From Corticium candelabrum (lineage: Eukaryota; Porifera; Homoscleromorpha; Homosclerophorida; Plakinidae), in the NCBI RefSeq assembly GCF_963422355.1, contig NC_085085.1, positions 6,587,733-6,651,732 of the forward strand: a DNA stretch of 64,000 bases. The letters run 5' to 3'. Below are positions 34,501-50,345 of the stretch, one piece after another. Position 1 is the stretch's first letter. Every line of letters starts with the position of its first letter. The notes under the pieces were generated by a model. It saw only the letters and a list, made by a program, of their open reading frames with translations, ran no database searches and was not told where the DNA came from. The translations under genes were made by a program, and so were the position numbers.

Positions 34501-37500
34501 TGTTCAACATTAGCCACGTCCTACCAACCCATAACAATTTTATTTCATTCCTATGACCCTGTAAGATCAATCTGCATATGATGAGTAAATGAAATGCAAA
34601 GCACAAAATTTAGAAACAGGAAAAATGCAATGTGACCTTCAGTCGACAAGTCAAAAAAGATCTCCAAATTTAAAGCACCACCTCAGAACACTAAGAAAGC
34701 TGACAATGTAAGAATCTCTGCAACTTCCTACACTATTGGACAACGTAAACCACTACTGATTACTGTATCACACTATGTTCTTCCTGAAAGAAACAATTTT
34801 GTGTCAATGTCAGCAGCCAATTTGTTGAGTCCTCTAACATCTTTCTGACATTGAGATAGTCAAGAGATATTCTTGTAGCTGAATAAAAAAGCACGTACAG
34901 CACAGTGTAAATTGTAATCTCTATGAAGAAGTGCAGAAATGTCTTGCTGTACACGTCAGTATACTCACTGACCATCATTGGATATTCTGTAGTAGCCATT
35001 TTGTATAGCAACAACACAAGAATTAATAGAATTGCGTTTCATTGATGTGATTACATGTACATGTCTAAGCTGTTGTCCATGATTAAAGATTCAAAAAAAG
35101 GAATATTCAAAAAAGAAATAAAAGAAACCAACAGCAGCTTGCAATACACAGATAACAACTAATTATTTAACTTAATTATTAAGTGTCCTAACTATTTTCA
35201 GTCTTGCACTAGTTGCGGCATTACTGTCCAGGATTCTCGTAGTATAGAAAACAGAAAACAGGTATAAGTAAATGTCCTGTTCAAGATCTAATTAACATTT
35301 CACAAGGACTAGAACCACATATTTAAATGGTGTCCATCTTGAAGTTTACGTAGCAGGTGTAACTGCTGTAATCGCATTCACAAGGCAAACAAGATCAAAT
35401 ACACTGCACATTACAGGAAAATCTAGATCATAAACTGTACTACATGAAAATAGAACAGTAATTATATCATTACTAATAATAACCAAAAACAAGTGTGCAC
35501 ATCACATACCATTAACTCTCCAACTATGTAGTTACTAAGTAATGTGACATATCAGCACAAGGCACTACAAATTTTTGTTACAACGCCATGTAAACCCCTT
35601 TAACCCTAACCCTAAAACAAATCTGAAATGTTGTCAACTTGTATGAAATTCCAGTACCTAGATGCAAATCCCTTTGACAAGTTACATACTATGGTTTAGA
35701 GAATTGAATGGTACATGCACACTCTTGTTTTGGTATGCATTCAACAATTTACTATTATACAATCCACAATAGCTGCCAACTGCCAAAGTCTCCCAGCAGT
35801 CTACAGAAACACCTACACAAAATATTTCATGACTTACTGTTTCATTCGTAGACTGTGACTGCTGATAAAACGACTGATATTTAAATGGAATATATACTGT
35901 CTCGTTGGGCTTCAAATACAACTGTGGTCTATCATTCTGACTGGCATCACTAAACATGCCTTCTTCCAAAGCTGAAACAGAGAAAAACAGAAATAAAACT
36001 AATCATACTCAAATTATAACAAAGAAAACAAACTTAGATACTATTAAAAGAAAAAAGCCAAACAGACAGATAAACGGTCAAACAGAGAGACAGGCAGGCA
36101 GGCAAGCAGACAGACAGACAGAGAGATAGACAGACAGACAAATACACAGAGAGATAGACAGACAGACAAATACACAGAGAAACAGACACATAGAAAGACA
36201 GAAGATCTCCTAATGGGCCTGGTGTTGGACCTTCCAGGTGGCATTTGAACACTTTATAAAGTCTTGCTTGATAATGAAAACACAGCAAAATGCCTTTTCT
36301 CTGTATGTTCTGCTATTGCTAAGATTATAGTGCCTTCTGAAATAGCCACTTATGTCATCATCCAAGTTGATTTCTCTTGCCAAGTCTGATAAAGATGTTC
36401 ACCCTAGAGCTGTTGGAGATGCATTTCGTAATCTTACTGCTCGTGCCATTTGCTTACACAACAAAGAATCATTTGCTGATTATTTTACACTAATTCAGCA
36501 TGAAGTCTCAACTCAGAGTGACACTGAGCTCATTGCTCACCACATTGGTCTTTTGCTAGAAGTTAATCAAGATTGGATTGTTCTCAAATCTGATGTTCGT
36601 AATGCTTTGAAATCAAGCAGTAGGTGTGATATGTTAAAAGTGTGTAGGGCCTTTCCTGACATGTCCAGCCACGTTCAACAAATGTACGAACACTCTAGCT
36701 CTCTTTTTTACTTGCAAAGATCATCTTATTATCCCATCTCAAAAGTCCACCAAGATGATCGACTAGGACCAGCTCTTTGTGACAACCATTCATCCTATTT
36801 TATCTGAAATACAACAGAACATCCCTGAAATCACTCTGCTTGCATACTTGGATGATGTCTTCTTGCTGGGGAGTCCTGACAGAATGCTTGCAGCTTTCAA
36901 TATACTCCAAAACTCTTTTTCAACCATCAGTTTGTCTATTTCTAAAACCAAGTGTGATGCTTTCAAGTCCCAACGTTACTCCTCTCACTGGCTTTGATAG
37001 AATTACAGTGAGTCGTGATGTTTCAATTCTTGGGTATGCCAGCTTCATGACTACCACCTGTGCTAAGACTGGGCATTCTGGTGATCAACTTTGCAGTTAA
37101 AATAGAAAACCAGCAAAGTTCAATGCTATCTTTAATTAAGACATTGCCATATTCCTAGACTTGATCATTTGACTAGATCTGTCGAGGCTAGCCTCCTAAC
37201 TAAAGCTGCCTCCATCCAAGATTCTCAATCTCGAAAAACATTTGTTCATCTTCTTGCATGGTGAGAAATCTGTGAGTTATCGGGTTTGGAGATGGGCATG
37301 TCTCCCTATTTGTTTGGATGATTTTGGTCTAACCTCAGTATCTACCACAGCTGGTCCTGCTTTGTTGGATCTTCATCCCATACCATATCTGAGCTACAAT
37401 CTCATTTCTCAAATTTGAAACTCATCAAGGACAAATCCACTTGTGATTCATCCAGCCCTATTGGGTGTGCTTTGCAACTATATCTTCCAGTCAACAAGAC

Positions 37501-40416
37501 GATTCCAGATTACATAGGAATTAAAAAACAGCAACATCAATAGTCGATTTCTTGTTTCAATGATGATTTCCAGAGTTGATGAAGCTCCAACTGCAAGAGA
37601 TGAAGCAAGATTTCATTCTTTTCAGGCAAAGGGCAGGTGTATGATTGCATGCACTCTACCTACCTCACACAAATTTGCACTTAAACCTTAATTGTGAATT
37701 TCAATTGGCCTGCCGTTTAATTGAGATTGGCTTTGCCTACCATCATTTCAGAATGAAAGAAGTCTTGTAACTGCAAATCAAGTCCAAACAACAGTGACTC
37801 CCATTTTCTTACCTGCAAGACCACTGGTGGTCCTGTTTGGACACACAAGTGTATTGCATCAGCCTGGTCAGAATACTTGCAAAGTCTCAGGATTCACCAT
37901 TATTATAGCCACATCATCGATACTCTACTCCATATGATTGCCCTGATATTCAGAGTTCAGATACTGATTTAGATATTGTCCTAGCTCATCCATAAAGCTC
38001 AGATATTTTCTAACATTAAGTAGTGTGGACGGAGCAGCAGCCAAAAAGTGAGAAGACTGAAAACAAGTTAAATACAATAATGAAAAGCTGCAAGGAGGAA
38101 AGCATCAACTGATTCCATTAGTTATGGAGAATTTTGCTAGGTGGGGGAGAGGAAGCCAAAAAGTTGCTTCAACATCTAGCCAAACGATCAGCAGATGACA
38201 TTTGCAGACCCAACATCAGCAAGTTCATTGATTTGTGGCAAAGAGAGTTTCTGTCCAGCTACAAAAGTGTAATACAAAGATTACCGTCAGAAAACTCTCA
38301 ATCTCAAGGCTGAAACATGGATGCCACACCATTCAGCAATCAGTTTTTCAGTCATTGACTGTAGAACTCTAGTTTTCTGATAAAGATAGATTGCAATAAT
38401 GTTGTGGTTTACTGTAGGTATAGATCTTAATGTTTTAGCTTACATATTAGGTGTGAACTCGTAAACTTTGTGATTTAGCAGTGATGTATCTTATTTTGAT
38501 GTTGGAAAATATATGTATTGACAGACAAACAGACCAACAGACAGACAGACAGACAGAAGTCCATTAGTATTTCAACAGGATACTTTGTCATCAATAATAT
38601 TGTCTGAGGAAGGCATACACCAAGGAGACCCTCTTGGGGCAGTTCTGTTGTCAATTGGAATCCACCCATTTCTGAAGGAGCTACAAGAGCATTACCCTAA
38701 CATCAGAGTTTTGGTATATCTTGACAACGTTTATGGAAATCAGTTTGGAAGTGGCCAATAACAAGTGTGAAATCTATAGCCCAACAGCAGTTGTACGTGG
38801 AGCCATAGTGTCACCACCCTCGGTACCAGTCGCAATCGAAAGGAGTAAATGTGCTTGAAATACCGCTTGGGTCCAGCAAGTTTGTCACAGAAACTTGCTG
38901 TTCAAATGCTGAGAAGGGTGACCTCCTCTGCAACAAGCTACTTGACTTAAATGATGTCCAAAGTTCAATGTTGTTACTAAGAACTGCCATGTGAGCCGGT
39001 TGAATCATCTAGGGCGAGTGATACCACCAGAAATGTTACATACAGTGGCTGCCATACATGACAAACAGACCAAAAGAACATTCTGCAGTCTATTGGGTTG
39101 CAAGACTCTTAGTAATGGCCAGTGGCAGCAAGTAGCATGGCCTATCAGATATGGAGGTTTTGGTATGACTTCGCTCTCATCCACATCAGCGTTTGCCTTT
39201 GTATCATCTTGGGCTCATTCTCTGTCACAGTTGCCGCAGTGCTTTCCAGATACCAGTCTTGTAGTCGACCGCCTGATTTCCAACAAGGAAGACAACACCA
39301 TTAGTCATTCACTACATCAAGCCATCCATCCCAACTACCACCTATCCAGTTTGACAACTGAAATAAAATTACAGCGAAAGCTAACAGACAGTCTGCTCAG
39401 GTCTGAAGTCAGTGACAGGATTGACTCATCTACTTGTCCAAAAGAAGTATCGCGTTTGAGGTCAATTCAAGGAAGAGGGGGGGGGCATCACTAGATGCTA
39501 TCCCGAACTCACAAAGGTTTGCACTAAAACCAAAAGAATTTCAGTTGGCGACCTTTTTGAGACTGGGATTGCCGGTAGACTCCTCAAAATGGATTACAAG
39601 ATGCGATTGCGAGAAAGACCTGGATTCTGAGGGATACCATCTCATGACGTGTAAGACCGGAGGAGGTCCTGTCTGGACCCATAATACCATTGTAGGTGTT
39701 TGGTCCGAATATTTGAGCCAGTTACGCATAAACCACAAGAAAGAGCCCAGAGAAAGGTACTGTGATTGTGAGGATCGACCAGACATAGCGATCATGGATC
39801 CAGTAACCAGAACAGACGTTGAACTAGATGTGTCTTTGGCCCATCCATGGTGTGCCGATATCTTGTCAAGAGCAGCACGAGAAGACGGGGCAGCAGCGGT
39901 AAGAAGGGAAGAGACGAAAGTCGAGAAATACCAGTCGAAGGTCCTGCCGGGTGGATTATGCCTCAACTTCGTGCCTCTAGTTATGGAGCACTTCGGTCGT
40001 TGGGGGAGACAAGCACAATTATTCCTGTCTCAATTATCTCAACTAAGTAAAAACATTGACCTTGGTAACAGCGACCAAGATTTCAAGTGCCACTGGAGAA
40101 GAAGATTCGCTGTAGCTCTCCAAAGGTGCAACAGAAAGGTTCTCATCCAGAAGATGAACCGCTCACGAAGCAAAGAAAATGACATCAGTGACATATATAG
40201 TGTCCAATTGCATGCAACCTAAGTTGATAATTTTTTAGAGACCCGTGTGGGCCTATTGATATATAACGGACTTTTGTATCTATAGCTTGCAATAGTTCAT
40301 ATGTATAAAATATAAAGACAGACAAGACAGACAGACAGCACGTAGTTAAATTATGGCGTCGGCTGTTTGGGCCAGACTAGAATGTAATAGTGTTGTTCTT
40401 TGAAAATATATGTATT

Positions 40417-40450
<34 letters not shown>

Positions 40451-43400
40451 ACAGACAGATAACAAAGCAAACTAAACTAACCAAGCAGGGTCACAAAACA
40501 ATGTGTTAGTACCATCTGCACAAACATAACATTATAGATTATTGTATGTGACGAATTATTCATAAGAACAAATAGCATTTATGAACACACCAGACAACCA
40601 TGTGCACACCCATGCACAATTACAGACGAGTGAGCAAATCCACACATAGAAAAATCAAAAAGTGAGATAAGATAACATAGACAAACATTCAAACTTGAAA
40701 GTAATATATACAAACTCACGAGTTGCAACATTGTACAGTTGTTTGAAATGTTGCCATTCCTTAGTGTCCGTTAACAATCTACAAGAGACAGTCTACATGG
40801 CTGTAGATAATATGCCAAAGACAATGCATACTGTAGTTCTGCACGATTCCATTCAATTTTGACAGTAAGTGAAGAATTGTACGGGTTCTTGAGAATAAAT
40901 TCAAAAAAGCTTGCTACTCCATATGATGGACGAATTGTGTGTGCAGTCGTTATTGAATGACAGAGTGCAGAAAGAATTCTTTCCTGTTTATGCCGTTCTC
41001 TAAAAGCAGCGATTGTGCGCAGTTCCTGAGCTCGTTGATTAGTCAAAGACTAAACACAAAAAAAATGTACAAAACGTATGTGAAAACCATATAAATCACC
41101 GTCCATACTTACTGCAGTGTTAGACATGCCAGACACATAATTCTCTTCACCAACAAGCCGTCGAACCATTGCCATCCTTGCATGCTTCCTGAAATATAGT
41201 GATACAAACAAGTAAGTCTATCACAATTCATCAATACTGACAGCAATTAATGCACATTTGCTGTACAAAAGCTAGTGTTCTTTAGTTCTGGAGCACATCG
41301 TGTGTTGGTTTCTATTATGACTCTCATTTTCCTAAAACACCTAGGCTTCTATCTGCTACCTGTACAATCATCCAACTGCTGCCTTGTCAAGTGAGCATAA
41401 CCAGTTTGAGCAAATCAGCCGTCAACATCGTAATCTTAGTAAGTACTCAATGTCAAGAGCATACATAGCACAAGAATGCAGTTCGCCCTTAACCTTTAGC
41501 TTAAAATAAAATCGAATCTGTCACTACCTTTGCTTCGTTACTGTATCTTCTCCATTAGCTGTCACTGATTGCACTGGTCTTGTTACTCCAACTTTTCTAG
41601 ACTTCAACACTGCTGCAAGATCCTTGTCGCTATCTACTAACAACTTTGCCTTAACTCTATGAGACTCTCCACCTACACATCACTGATTGTCAATTCCAAA
41701 GTCCAAAAACTGCATCCAGTAAACCTACTAGTTGAAGGCAAACGACCATCTGCTAAGGACACAACATTGCCATCAGAAGAAAAAATTCCAGAATTTCCCT
41801 GCACAACACTTGAAACTGGCCCTACATACAAGAGCATAAAACTCATTAATTATAGGACGATTTTTGCTGTACTACATATGCCACAGAAAACCCATTCCTT
41901 AAGATTACTACATTCTGGTACTACTTGCAACGAAAGCTCTAAATCATCTCGACAACTTACAGAGTCAACAAACTGAACAAAGTAATGCATACATGTATTA
42001 AGATGACAAATCTAAACACCCATACAAAGTCTTGACAACAAATAATGACAGATCAACTACACAAACAGATTATGATATATACTGACTAGTTTAGGCTATC
42101 CATTACCCATTAATGGCAAATCTCAGTGTGGAATATAACGGCTGGTCATCAGACATTTGTCTGACCAAATCATGACCATGTCCGACTGTACTTGCCTAAT
42201 GGTTGGTACATCCGTCCAGGCAGCAAGGCCGGCCATTTCGATGTCTTATTATGCAGATAATTTTGCGTCTTGTTCCAGTATACGACACAAGAGTCATATG
42301 ACGCTCAAGCATTGGCATATTCTAGGTAAGTGCAGAAAACATGTCATGTGTTGACAGCGCTTCTGCAAGTTTCCCCTTGTGCGATGTCTGTGCTTTGTTA
42401 CACACATAATGTTTACTATCACTTTTATGAAAATATGCATGCATACTTATATTCATAAATATTTATATTTATTAATACATTAAAAATAATAATATGCCGC
42501 TGCTGCAAGCCAAATCAGGATGTCCGATAACTTTTTGTGGATGTCAGGTCAACCACGAGTAGTTATATCCTGCACTGTATCTGTGTTTCACTGCCTGTGT
42601 ACAGCATATCAACAGAGTACCGTAACACTGTCAGTAAAAGTGCCCTGTGCGTTTATTAAATCAAATAAATCTATAAACAGATTTGTGTGTGATTAAAGGT
42701 GCCCATTCAAACAAAGGCGCTTATTATTTTACACAAAAACTTCTTTAGTTAAGTTGACAGTAGTTGACTCCATACCCAACCATTGCTGCTTCCAAAGAAA
42801 ACACACAATGTGTCCAGTGTTTGCACTGTCAACGCTCACCAATTGAGACCAAATACTACGTCAAAATAAGCCAATTCAAATAAGCCTTTGCCAAATCATT
42901 TTACAGCAGTGCATAACAGAAGAGCGCTTATTTGAGCATATGTACTTAAATCTGACATTTTGTTTGTCAAATTGCTTTGTTTTGGATTTACTGCCAGGGG
43001 GGGCAGCATTACAGACAAGCACTTAATCAAACATTTACGATCATACTAACTAAGCTAACAGACACTAACAGACAGAATGCTCGAAAATGCAAGAATCACT
43101 CTAATCTGCTTTGTCATTGCACCAATGATCAACAGACACTAACAGACAGCATGCTCAAAAAACGCAAAAATCACTCTAATCTGCTTTTGTCTTTCTAAGC
43201 TTCATTTTGTACCAATGACCACCCTAGAGCTGTCGTTTGAGCAGAGGCAGTTAGTGTATAATTGCATTGATCAATGTATTAGACACAACTTCCTAATCTA
43301 AAGCATGTGTTAATAAATCTCATATTTTCAACACTAAGACTAAAAAATGGCCCACTCCAAAAGCATAAGTACCACAGTACACAGCTCTCAGGCCTAATTG

Positions 43401-45271
43401 ATTAAAACAGCAAACTACCAGAGAATTGCTACTCTGACTGAGGTGTCAAATATGCACAATATAACTCAATACCTTGTTGGTTAATTCACTGGGCACGAGT
43501 TGTCTATCATTGTCAAGGGTCAAGTGTGATCTCAATAAAGCTAACGTCCTTAGTAAAGCTGACAAAGACAATGCAGATCCTGAACTAAAGATCTATCATG
43601 AATTATGAAGTCACGTGTAAGAAAACAACCACTTTCTTGTTTCAAAAGGAAAACATTGCTGGCACCATAAAAGCAGAGACGGTGGAAACACTCTAGTGAA
43701 TTAGAAGTTTTTCTCAATGGCAATACAATGCTGCTGTAAATGGTGTCATTAGCCGACTTGATGAAAGTTGTTCCAATGATAGAGTTTGGATGAAGATCAT
43801 GGAGTGTCAATTATTTCCAGTTCTTGCATATGGAAGTCATTCTTTAAACTTTGAAAGAAGTTCAGTAGACGTCTGCAAACATTGTGTATCGCAAATGTAT
43901 TAGTCGTGGGCTTGATATGAGACAAAGAGATTGTATAGTGGAAAGAATTCCTGGATTTGTTGAGGTGTCTGAAAGTATTACAAGCTAAATTCCTCTAACA
44001 GGCTACACAATCAAGAAATGAACTTGTGAGAGGACCAGCATTGCTTGTAGTTAGACATGGTTGCCCTGGACATGGACTGAATATGTAGATGGTAACATTC
44101 TTACAAGGAGGTTGAGTGATTTTGTGTGTTAGTTATGTCATCTGTCTGTGCGTGTGTGTTGTATGTTGCCCCTATGAGGGAACTACACCAGATGTGGTGT
44201 GATAGAAATAAATTATTTTTATTATTATATTATTAAAAGCAACAAGAAAACAGCCAGTCAAGATGCAATGACTTGCCAGTAGAACTTTCTGGAAATTGCA
44301 GTGCTGACGGAGATATAAACCACAGTACTCAACATTAAGTTGTCCAATGCCCACAGATCTAAGCAGAACAAGCTAGCTGCCAAAATTACTAATACATGCT
44401 GCTTCTTCCAAGTAAAGCAGTAGCTAAGCTTTGAGATGGTGCAGTGAATTTGTCCTGACATGATGCCGTCATCAGCAATTAAGGTTCTTTCTAGAATTTC
44501 AGGAACACAGCATAATGTGTGCCAAAACATCCTTGGCTACATGCACACACATGAAGAGAGCTAGGAAAGCAAGGCTTCTAAGCATAACACACCCTCTTTG
44601 AAGGTGTGCTCTACATGAAGCAATACGTAGAAAATCTTTCTATGTATGGACAAGAACAGTCAGCTTCCTGGCAAAACTGAATTGTCTGCGACAACCAAAC
44701 TAACATGTCAATTAACAAAATTAACTAAAACAGTACTTCTAAGTAAGAGATGATTGATTACTCACTTGCTAAAATAATAATTATCCAGCTCAAAAACACG
44801 CAAGCCAACCACTTGATAAACACTAACAAAAACTGCAAAAACTTGTGCTTTGAAAACATATTAACACTCACAAACAGCACAAACAACCACCTGTTAAATC
44901 GTCAATTAACTAACAAGTACCAGCTGAAAACTTTTACTGCATCAATGATCAACATCATTTGTTACTAAACATTTTGTGGTACATGTGTATCAATCCGTGC
45001 TCAAGATGCTCAGAAAAATACATACCTGTATGTTCCAACTTGCTTTTGCTACCTACATTGAAAAGTCGAATGTGAAGACTCCCACGAATTTCAGCATTTG
45101 CCCTGGGAGGTCTTACACTTCCACTTCGAGCCTAGGAATTAAAGAATTTAGCATCTGCATAGCACAAATGCACTCATGCACAAGTGCGCACGTGAACACA
45201 CACACAGACACACACACAGACACACAAAATGCACACAGACACACAGACACAGACACAGACACACAAACACA

Positions 45272-45309
<38 letters not shown>

Positions 45310-45340
45310 CACAGAAACAGACACAGACACAGATGCGCGT

Positions 45341-45383
<43 letters not shown>

Positions 45384-48300
45384 CATGCATGAAATGTACA
45401 TTCATACTTCCCAAACAAGATCTTACAAAGTCTCCTAGCAAAGTGGGCATGTCATCTGAATATTCAACATACGTTACTGGCACCTCATGTGTCACCTGAA
45501 CTGCCTCGCGACCTTCCCGTATGAGATGCTAGTAATACGTTAGCATAAAACTGGCATACCAGTGTCTTCCGTGACTGTCATTACCATCAAAGGAATGAAG
45601 GCACTTCCAACATGAAGCAATGACTCACCATCCCACACATCTACCTGAAGTGACCTAGTGTGAAGATACCGAGCTAGTCGTCGACTTTCATCTGCTTCAA
45701 AATCAGAAGGATCCACAACAAATTCCATCTTTAACAAACAAAACACATAAAAACTCACATATTTATGACATATGATTATTTGATAACAAACATAATTTGA
45801 TGCATTTCAAACAGCAAAAGTCTCTAGTTGCACAAAATTGTGTTGCAACCTACATTATGTATATTTTTGGCAAAAGTTAATTTCTTCAACTAAGCAGCAA
45901 CAAACAAAAATCATAATAGCTCTTTATATACATGTATTACATAACACTCTACATCACCTCTTCACTGTTGAAACACAATCGGCAAACTTAAGAGACAAAA
46001 GTCATTAAAATAAGATAAATAGCACTACTACAAGCATTAATTCTAGGTGTACATAAAGCCCCTGTAGTTTTCAAATCTGTAAACCTTTCTGGTGCTAACA
46101 GAGTCCCAAATTATTATTGACTAGCATTAAACACTTGCTGAATAATGCATTGATCATCACCGTCATCCATTATTGTCTTCATTTCTACAGTGTGCAGGGG
46201 TGCAAGACTGTGCTGTTGCAAAAAGAGATAAATAAAGTAACACAGAAATGCTAACACACCTTGTAAACTTGTGCCAAATAGAACTGTTACGGATAATTTA
46301 AAATGTAGCTGAACCTTACAAACTTATAATTTCTAGCATAAATTGTTGTTCCCAATCACTTGCAACCAGACTACAACACACTGATACTTACTACACAGTA
46401 TTACTGACCTGATATCCACAAACACTGTCAATCCTTGATAACTTGGTAAGGATGTGAATAGATGTAACATTGAGTTGGCTGTCTGAATTTAATCCAGACA
46501 AAAGCAACCTGTAAAAGCCAATAGCAATAATCCCAACTAGACTCATGCACCCATGCACATATATACACTCAACCCTACACATGCCTGCTAGCATAATATA
46601 ATACATCACAAATACTGACCGTTCAGTGGTGACAGCCGGAAACCGATAGAACTGAAATGTAAAGAACACCACTCTGTACAATGGACTACAACACATAAAT
46701 ATCGTGTTGACAGATACTCATACAACAAATGACAATAGACTCAACCTGATAATTTGACTTCCTTCAGCTGAATTCACAGATGACTCTTGCATGGATGGAA
46801 TACTGAGAACAGAAACCATAAAATGCAAGGCAGCACTGACAGTAAACTGTAACATACTTTGATATTGCAAGAAACTGTATTGTGATGTTGTTGCATTGAA
46901 GTGGCTGTCGAAGCTCTCTGTCTGGATTATAGGACACGGTCTGCTGAGAGTCGACTTCCACTGGTGTTCTGCCTTTACTGTCCTTAACTTCAGGAAATCC
47001 AGCAGTATGCAGTTGTGCATATGCAGATCGAGGAATATGCGAATGAGCACTGTAGAATGACATAAATTGTAAAGAAAACACACAGACAAACAGACAAACA
47101 GATAATCACAAATCAGACATCTTCTTTGACTCTCATTCTTGTATGGACATCAAATCAAACATATCTCGGGGTCATACTTAGTCACAAGACACTGTGTCAG
47201 CTGCAGCCACTCAAGAAGCAAATGCAAGAGTGAAATCTTTGTATCGTAACCCCATCAGTAATAGGGTAATGTTAGTAATATGCATTTTGGCTGCTGGAGA
47301 GTTCAGGCAGAGAAACTTCATACGAAGCTCACAAAGAAGTCACAAGATGATAAGGGAAGAGGAATCCAGCAATTTTCAAAACTGAATAGAGCACAAATGC
47401 AACTACTCAGAACAAGATTGCAAAATATTTCTTGTATGTTCTAGTGCCAATGTTTCTCTTGTAATCTCTGAAACCTTACGGTCCTTGTTAGTGTTGAGAA
47501 TAGCCGTAGTGGTAAACATACAGACAAAAATTGCTGAGTTCAAAACTCAAATGACAATGAAGAAGGTCTTTTTGGCTTAGCTACAACATTGTGATACAAG
47601 TGTGATCACGAAAAAACTAGCTATGATTTCATCAAGACCCAAGGCTATTATGGGTGTCAAAAATTACAAGTAACTACTCTACAATAAAACGAGTCATCAA
47701 ATCAATGTTTCTAAGTCAGTAGTAGTGAGTGATTATGCAGCCTATAAAAGAGTTGGCTGCTGCAACAATGCTGAGCTTAGCTATGACCATTTACATCAAT
47801 TCGCATAATTTCAGACAGAATCTAAATAAAGACAATTCACATTCACCTGACTGCCTCAGGCAACTCCATATTTGTCACCACCAGGTCCAGAGTAAGCCAA
47901 CAACCATGAACAGAATACAGCAAAAGGAATGCAAGAGTTGCTATTGCTGATTGCACATATGTAGTGCAATCCTTTTGTAAGCTGCTACTATATGTGATAA
48001 TACAATGCTGTTAAAGTGATAGTGCAATTGCTTCTAAACAAGACCCACGTAATGTATGAAAAGTGCTCACTCAAAGATACTCATCTCAACTTTGCTCTTA
48101 TCTAGAGCATTTGCTGGTCAATTCATAGTGCTAATAAGCATTAAAATGAAGTAACATTGCAATCGAAATGTGAATAAAATAAAAAATCCATCCAACTTCA
48201 AAAATTAATTGAAACCAGATCATTTTCACATTACTAATCACTCAAAAACAACTCTACTATTTACTATCACAGATAACTTAAAAATCTGGACCAACTTGAA

Positions 48301-50270
48301 ATCATCTAAAAATTGACTCAAGACTATTATCAAGGGCAGCAAAGACGGTACGACAGGTACGACAGGTACGGTGATTGCTGTACCACTCTTTGAAGCGGTA
48401 TGGCACACTAGCAGAGAGCCAAAGTCATGTGACCGATGTAACTGCATCAGCAAGAGGTATCTTTAATAGCATTGATGAAAACCTCAAACTTTTATCGGCA
48501 TTATGACAGTTGAGAAACATCTCACAATAATTGATGTACTTAGTAAGACCATGCAAAAAGAAATAAGTAGTGCAGTAAAAGCCAAAGTATTTGCATCTGT
48601 TGCTCGTCATCTTCGTCGTCAAAGAAAAAAAGTGATGCACACTGACAACAGTTTGGAAAATTTTGGAATGAACTCCTGGCAAAAGCTATATATACTAAGT
48701 AGGAAGTAGAAGAGCCAGTTTAACTATGCAGAAGAAAAGCAACAGCTAGACAAAGTTGACAAATTTCAGCAAGCAGTTTTACAACCAAACCTCTGAAGAG
48801 TTCTATGAAAGGCATAACTTCAAGATTGTTGACAAACTAAGTATCAAAGTAGAGAGCGCTCTTGAAAGACCCCAATTTGTTCTGTATACCAAAATTGAGA
48901 AAACAATCATGTCTACTTGCTGCTTATCAATGCATATGGCCACCTCCCTGACAGTCACACAATTCATGAGAACAGCAAGAAGATTGTTCTCATCCCTCAG
49001 ACAGCTGAAGACATTTCTGCATTCACACTGAAGCAAGAAATGCTAAACCACCTTCTCTTACTTCATATTCATAAAGATAGGGCAATAGATGTAACTGCAG
49101 CCTGAAGAAAATTCGTTTTAGTTAATGAAGGATGTTTATGCTTGTCTGCTAAATTTTGATCAAGTGACTGATTGTCAAAGATAAACATCATTTTCGCCAC
49201 AAAAAGTATTTGCCATACCACTTTCCGGAATGCTCCATCGCCCCTGATTATTATGAATACCTTACATATCTCAAGAACTTGAAAGCATGATCAATCTAGT
49301 TGAAACAACTTACTGGATTCTCTAAGCGAGTTTTGATGTATTGTAATTTTCTTTAAAATATTTACATACCTAATGTTGATGATGCTGACAATACATAGTA
49401 CAGTCTAAATGCAATGACCAATAGAGAGACAGGCAAATAGACAAACAAACAAACAAACAATGACCAATCAAATGGACAAATTAACAAACATTGAAATTGA
49501 ACCATATGAAACATATTCACACAACATAGATATTTCCAAAATACATACGAAGAGTAGTGCATAGCAGCTGGTAGTGTTGTTGGACCTCGAGCTGTAGTTA
49601 GTGGTGGAAAATTAAACAACTGTTGTTGTGCTGATACCTGTCCACTGCTTAGGGGTGCAACTCCTACAACAGGAGTGTAGGGTAGTAATGAAAGTTCTCC
49701 CTGTTGACCTTCCAGCTACACAAAAAATAATAGCAAAACTCACTCTACAAACAAGAGAACACACCTCATCAGCTGGAGTTGAAGTGGCAGGCCTGTTTAG
49801 TAGTTCTTGCATTGCCAGAGGAGTAGGAGTAACAACTGATGCTAATGGTCGATGCTTGGGAGTGTCATGTTCCACCTGTCGCACAAAATGTCATAAACAA
49901 AACCAGTACACGTACCATTTAGCTATATCAACCACTTTATAGTGCACATTAGCTCTAAACTGTCTCTTCACCTCTTTCCTTTTTCTTTGCATTTCAATTA
50001 TTCCTCTACCTGTCAGTCCACCTCTCTGTATATGCATGACATGTGATGCACATCTATTGCTATTGCTAATAATACTTGTTGAGAGTCTGATAGCCTTATT
50101 ACAACAACAAAAACGAATGCGTGTCCATATTTGTCTGACATTCTGTTGGTCTGTCTGTACAACAAGAAATAGCATGGCATCACAATTACTCACAATTCCT
50201 GAATGACCTGGTGTCGCAGGTTGTCGAGGTAATGGTGGTCTGCAAATACAAGAAAACATCATAGAACTGT

Positions 50271-50345
<75 letters not shown>

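Noticed and set aside
36040-36205. CRISPR-like or regulatory repeat array
   Set aside because: Simple GACA/GATA microsatellite in a eukaryotic genome, with no spacer structure.
41659-41976. 105-codon plus-strand open frame
   Set aside because: Overlaps the antisense of an NPHP4 exon (41528-41672) and otherwise covers intron; no family similarity.
42640-42970. Possible MITE with GCGCTTATT ends
   Set aside because: Only about 10 bp of inverted similarity and no target duplication; too weak.
47130-47400. Plus-strand LINE-like trace (TYLGVILSHKT)
   Set aside because: A single short motif in stop-rich sequence; not enough to support a feature.
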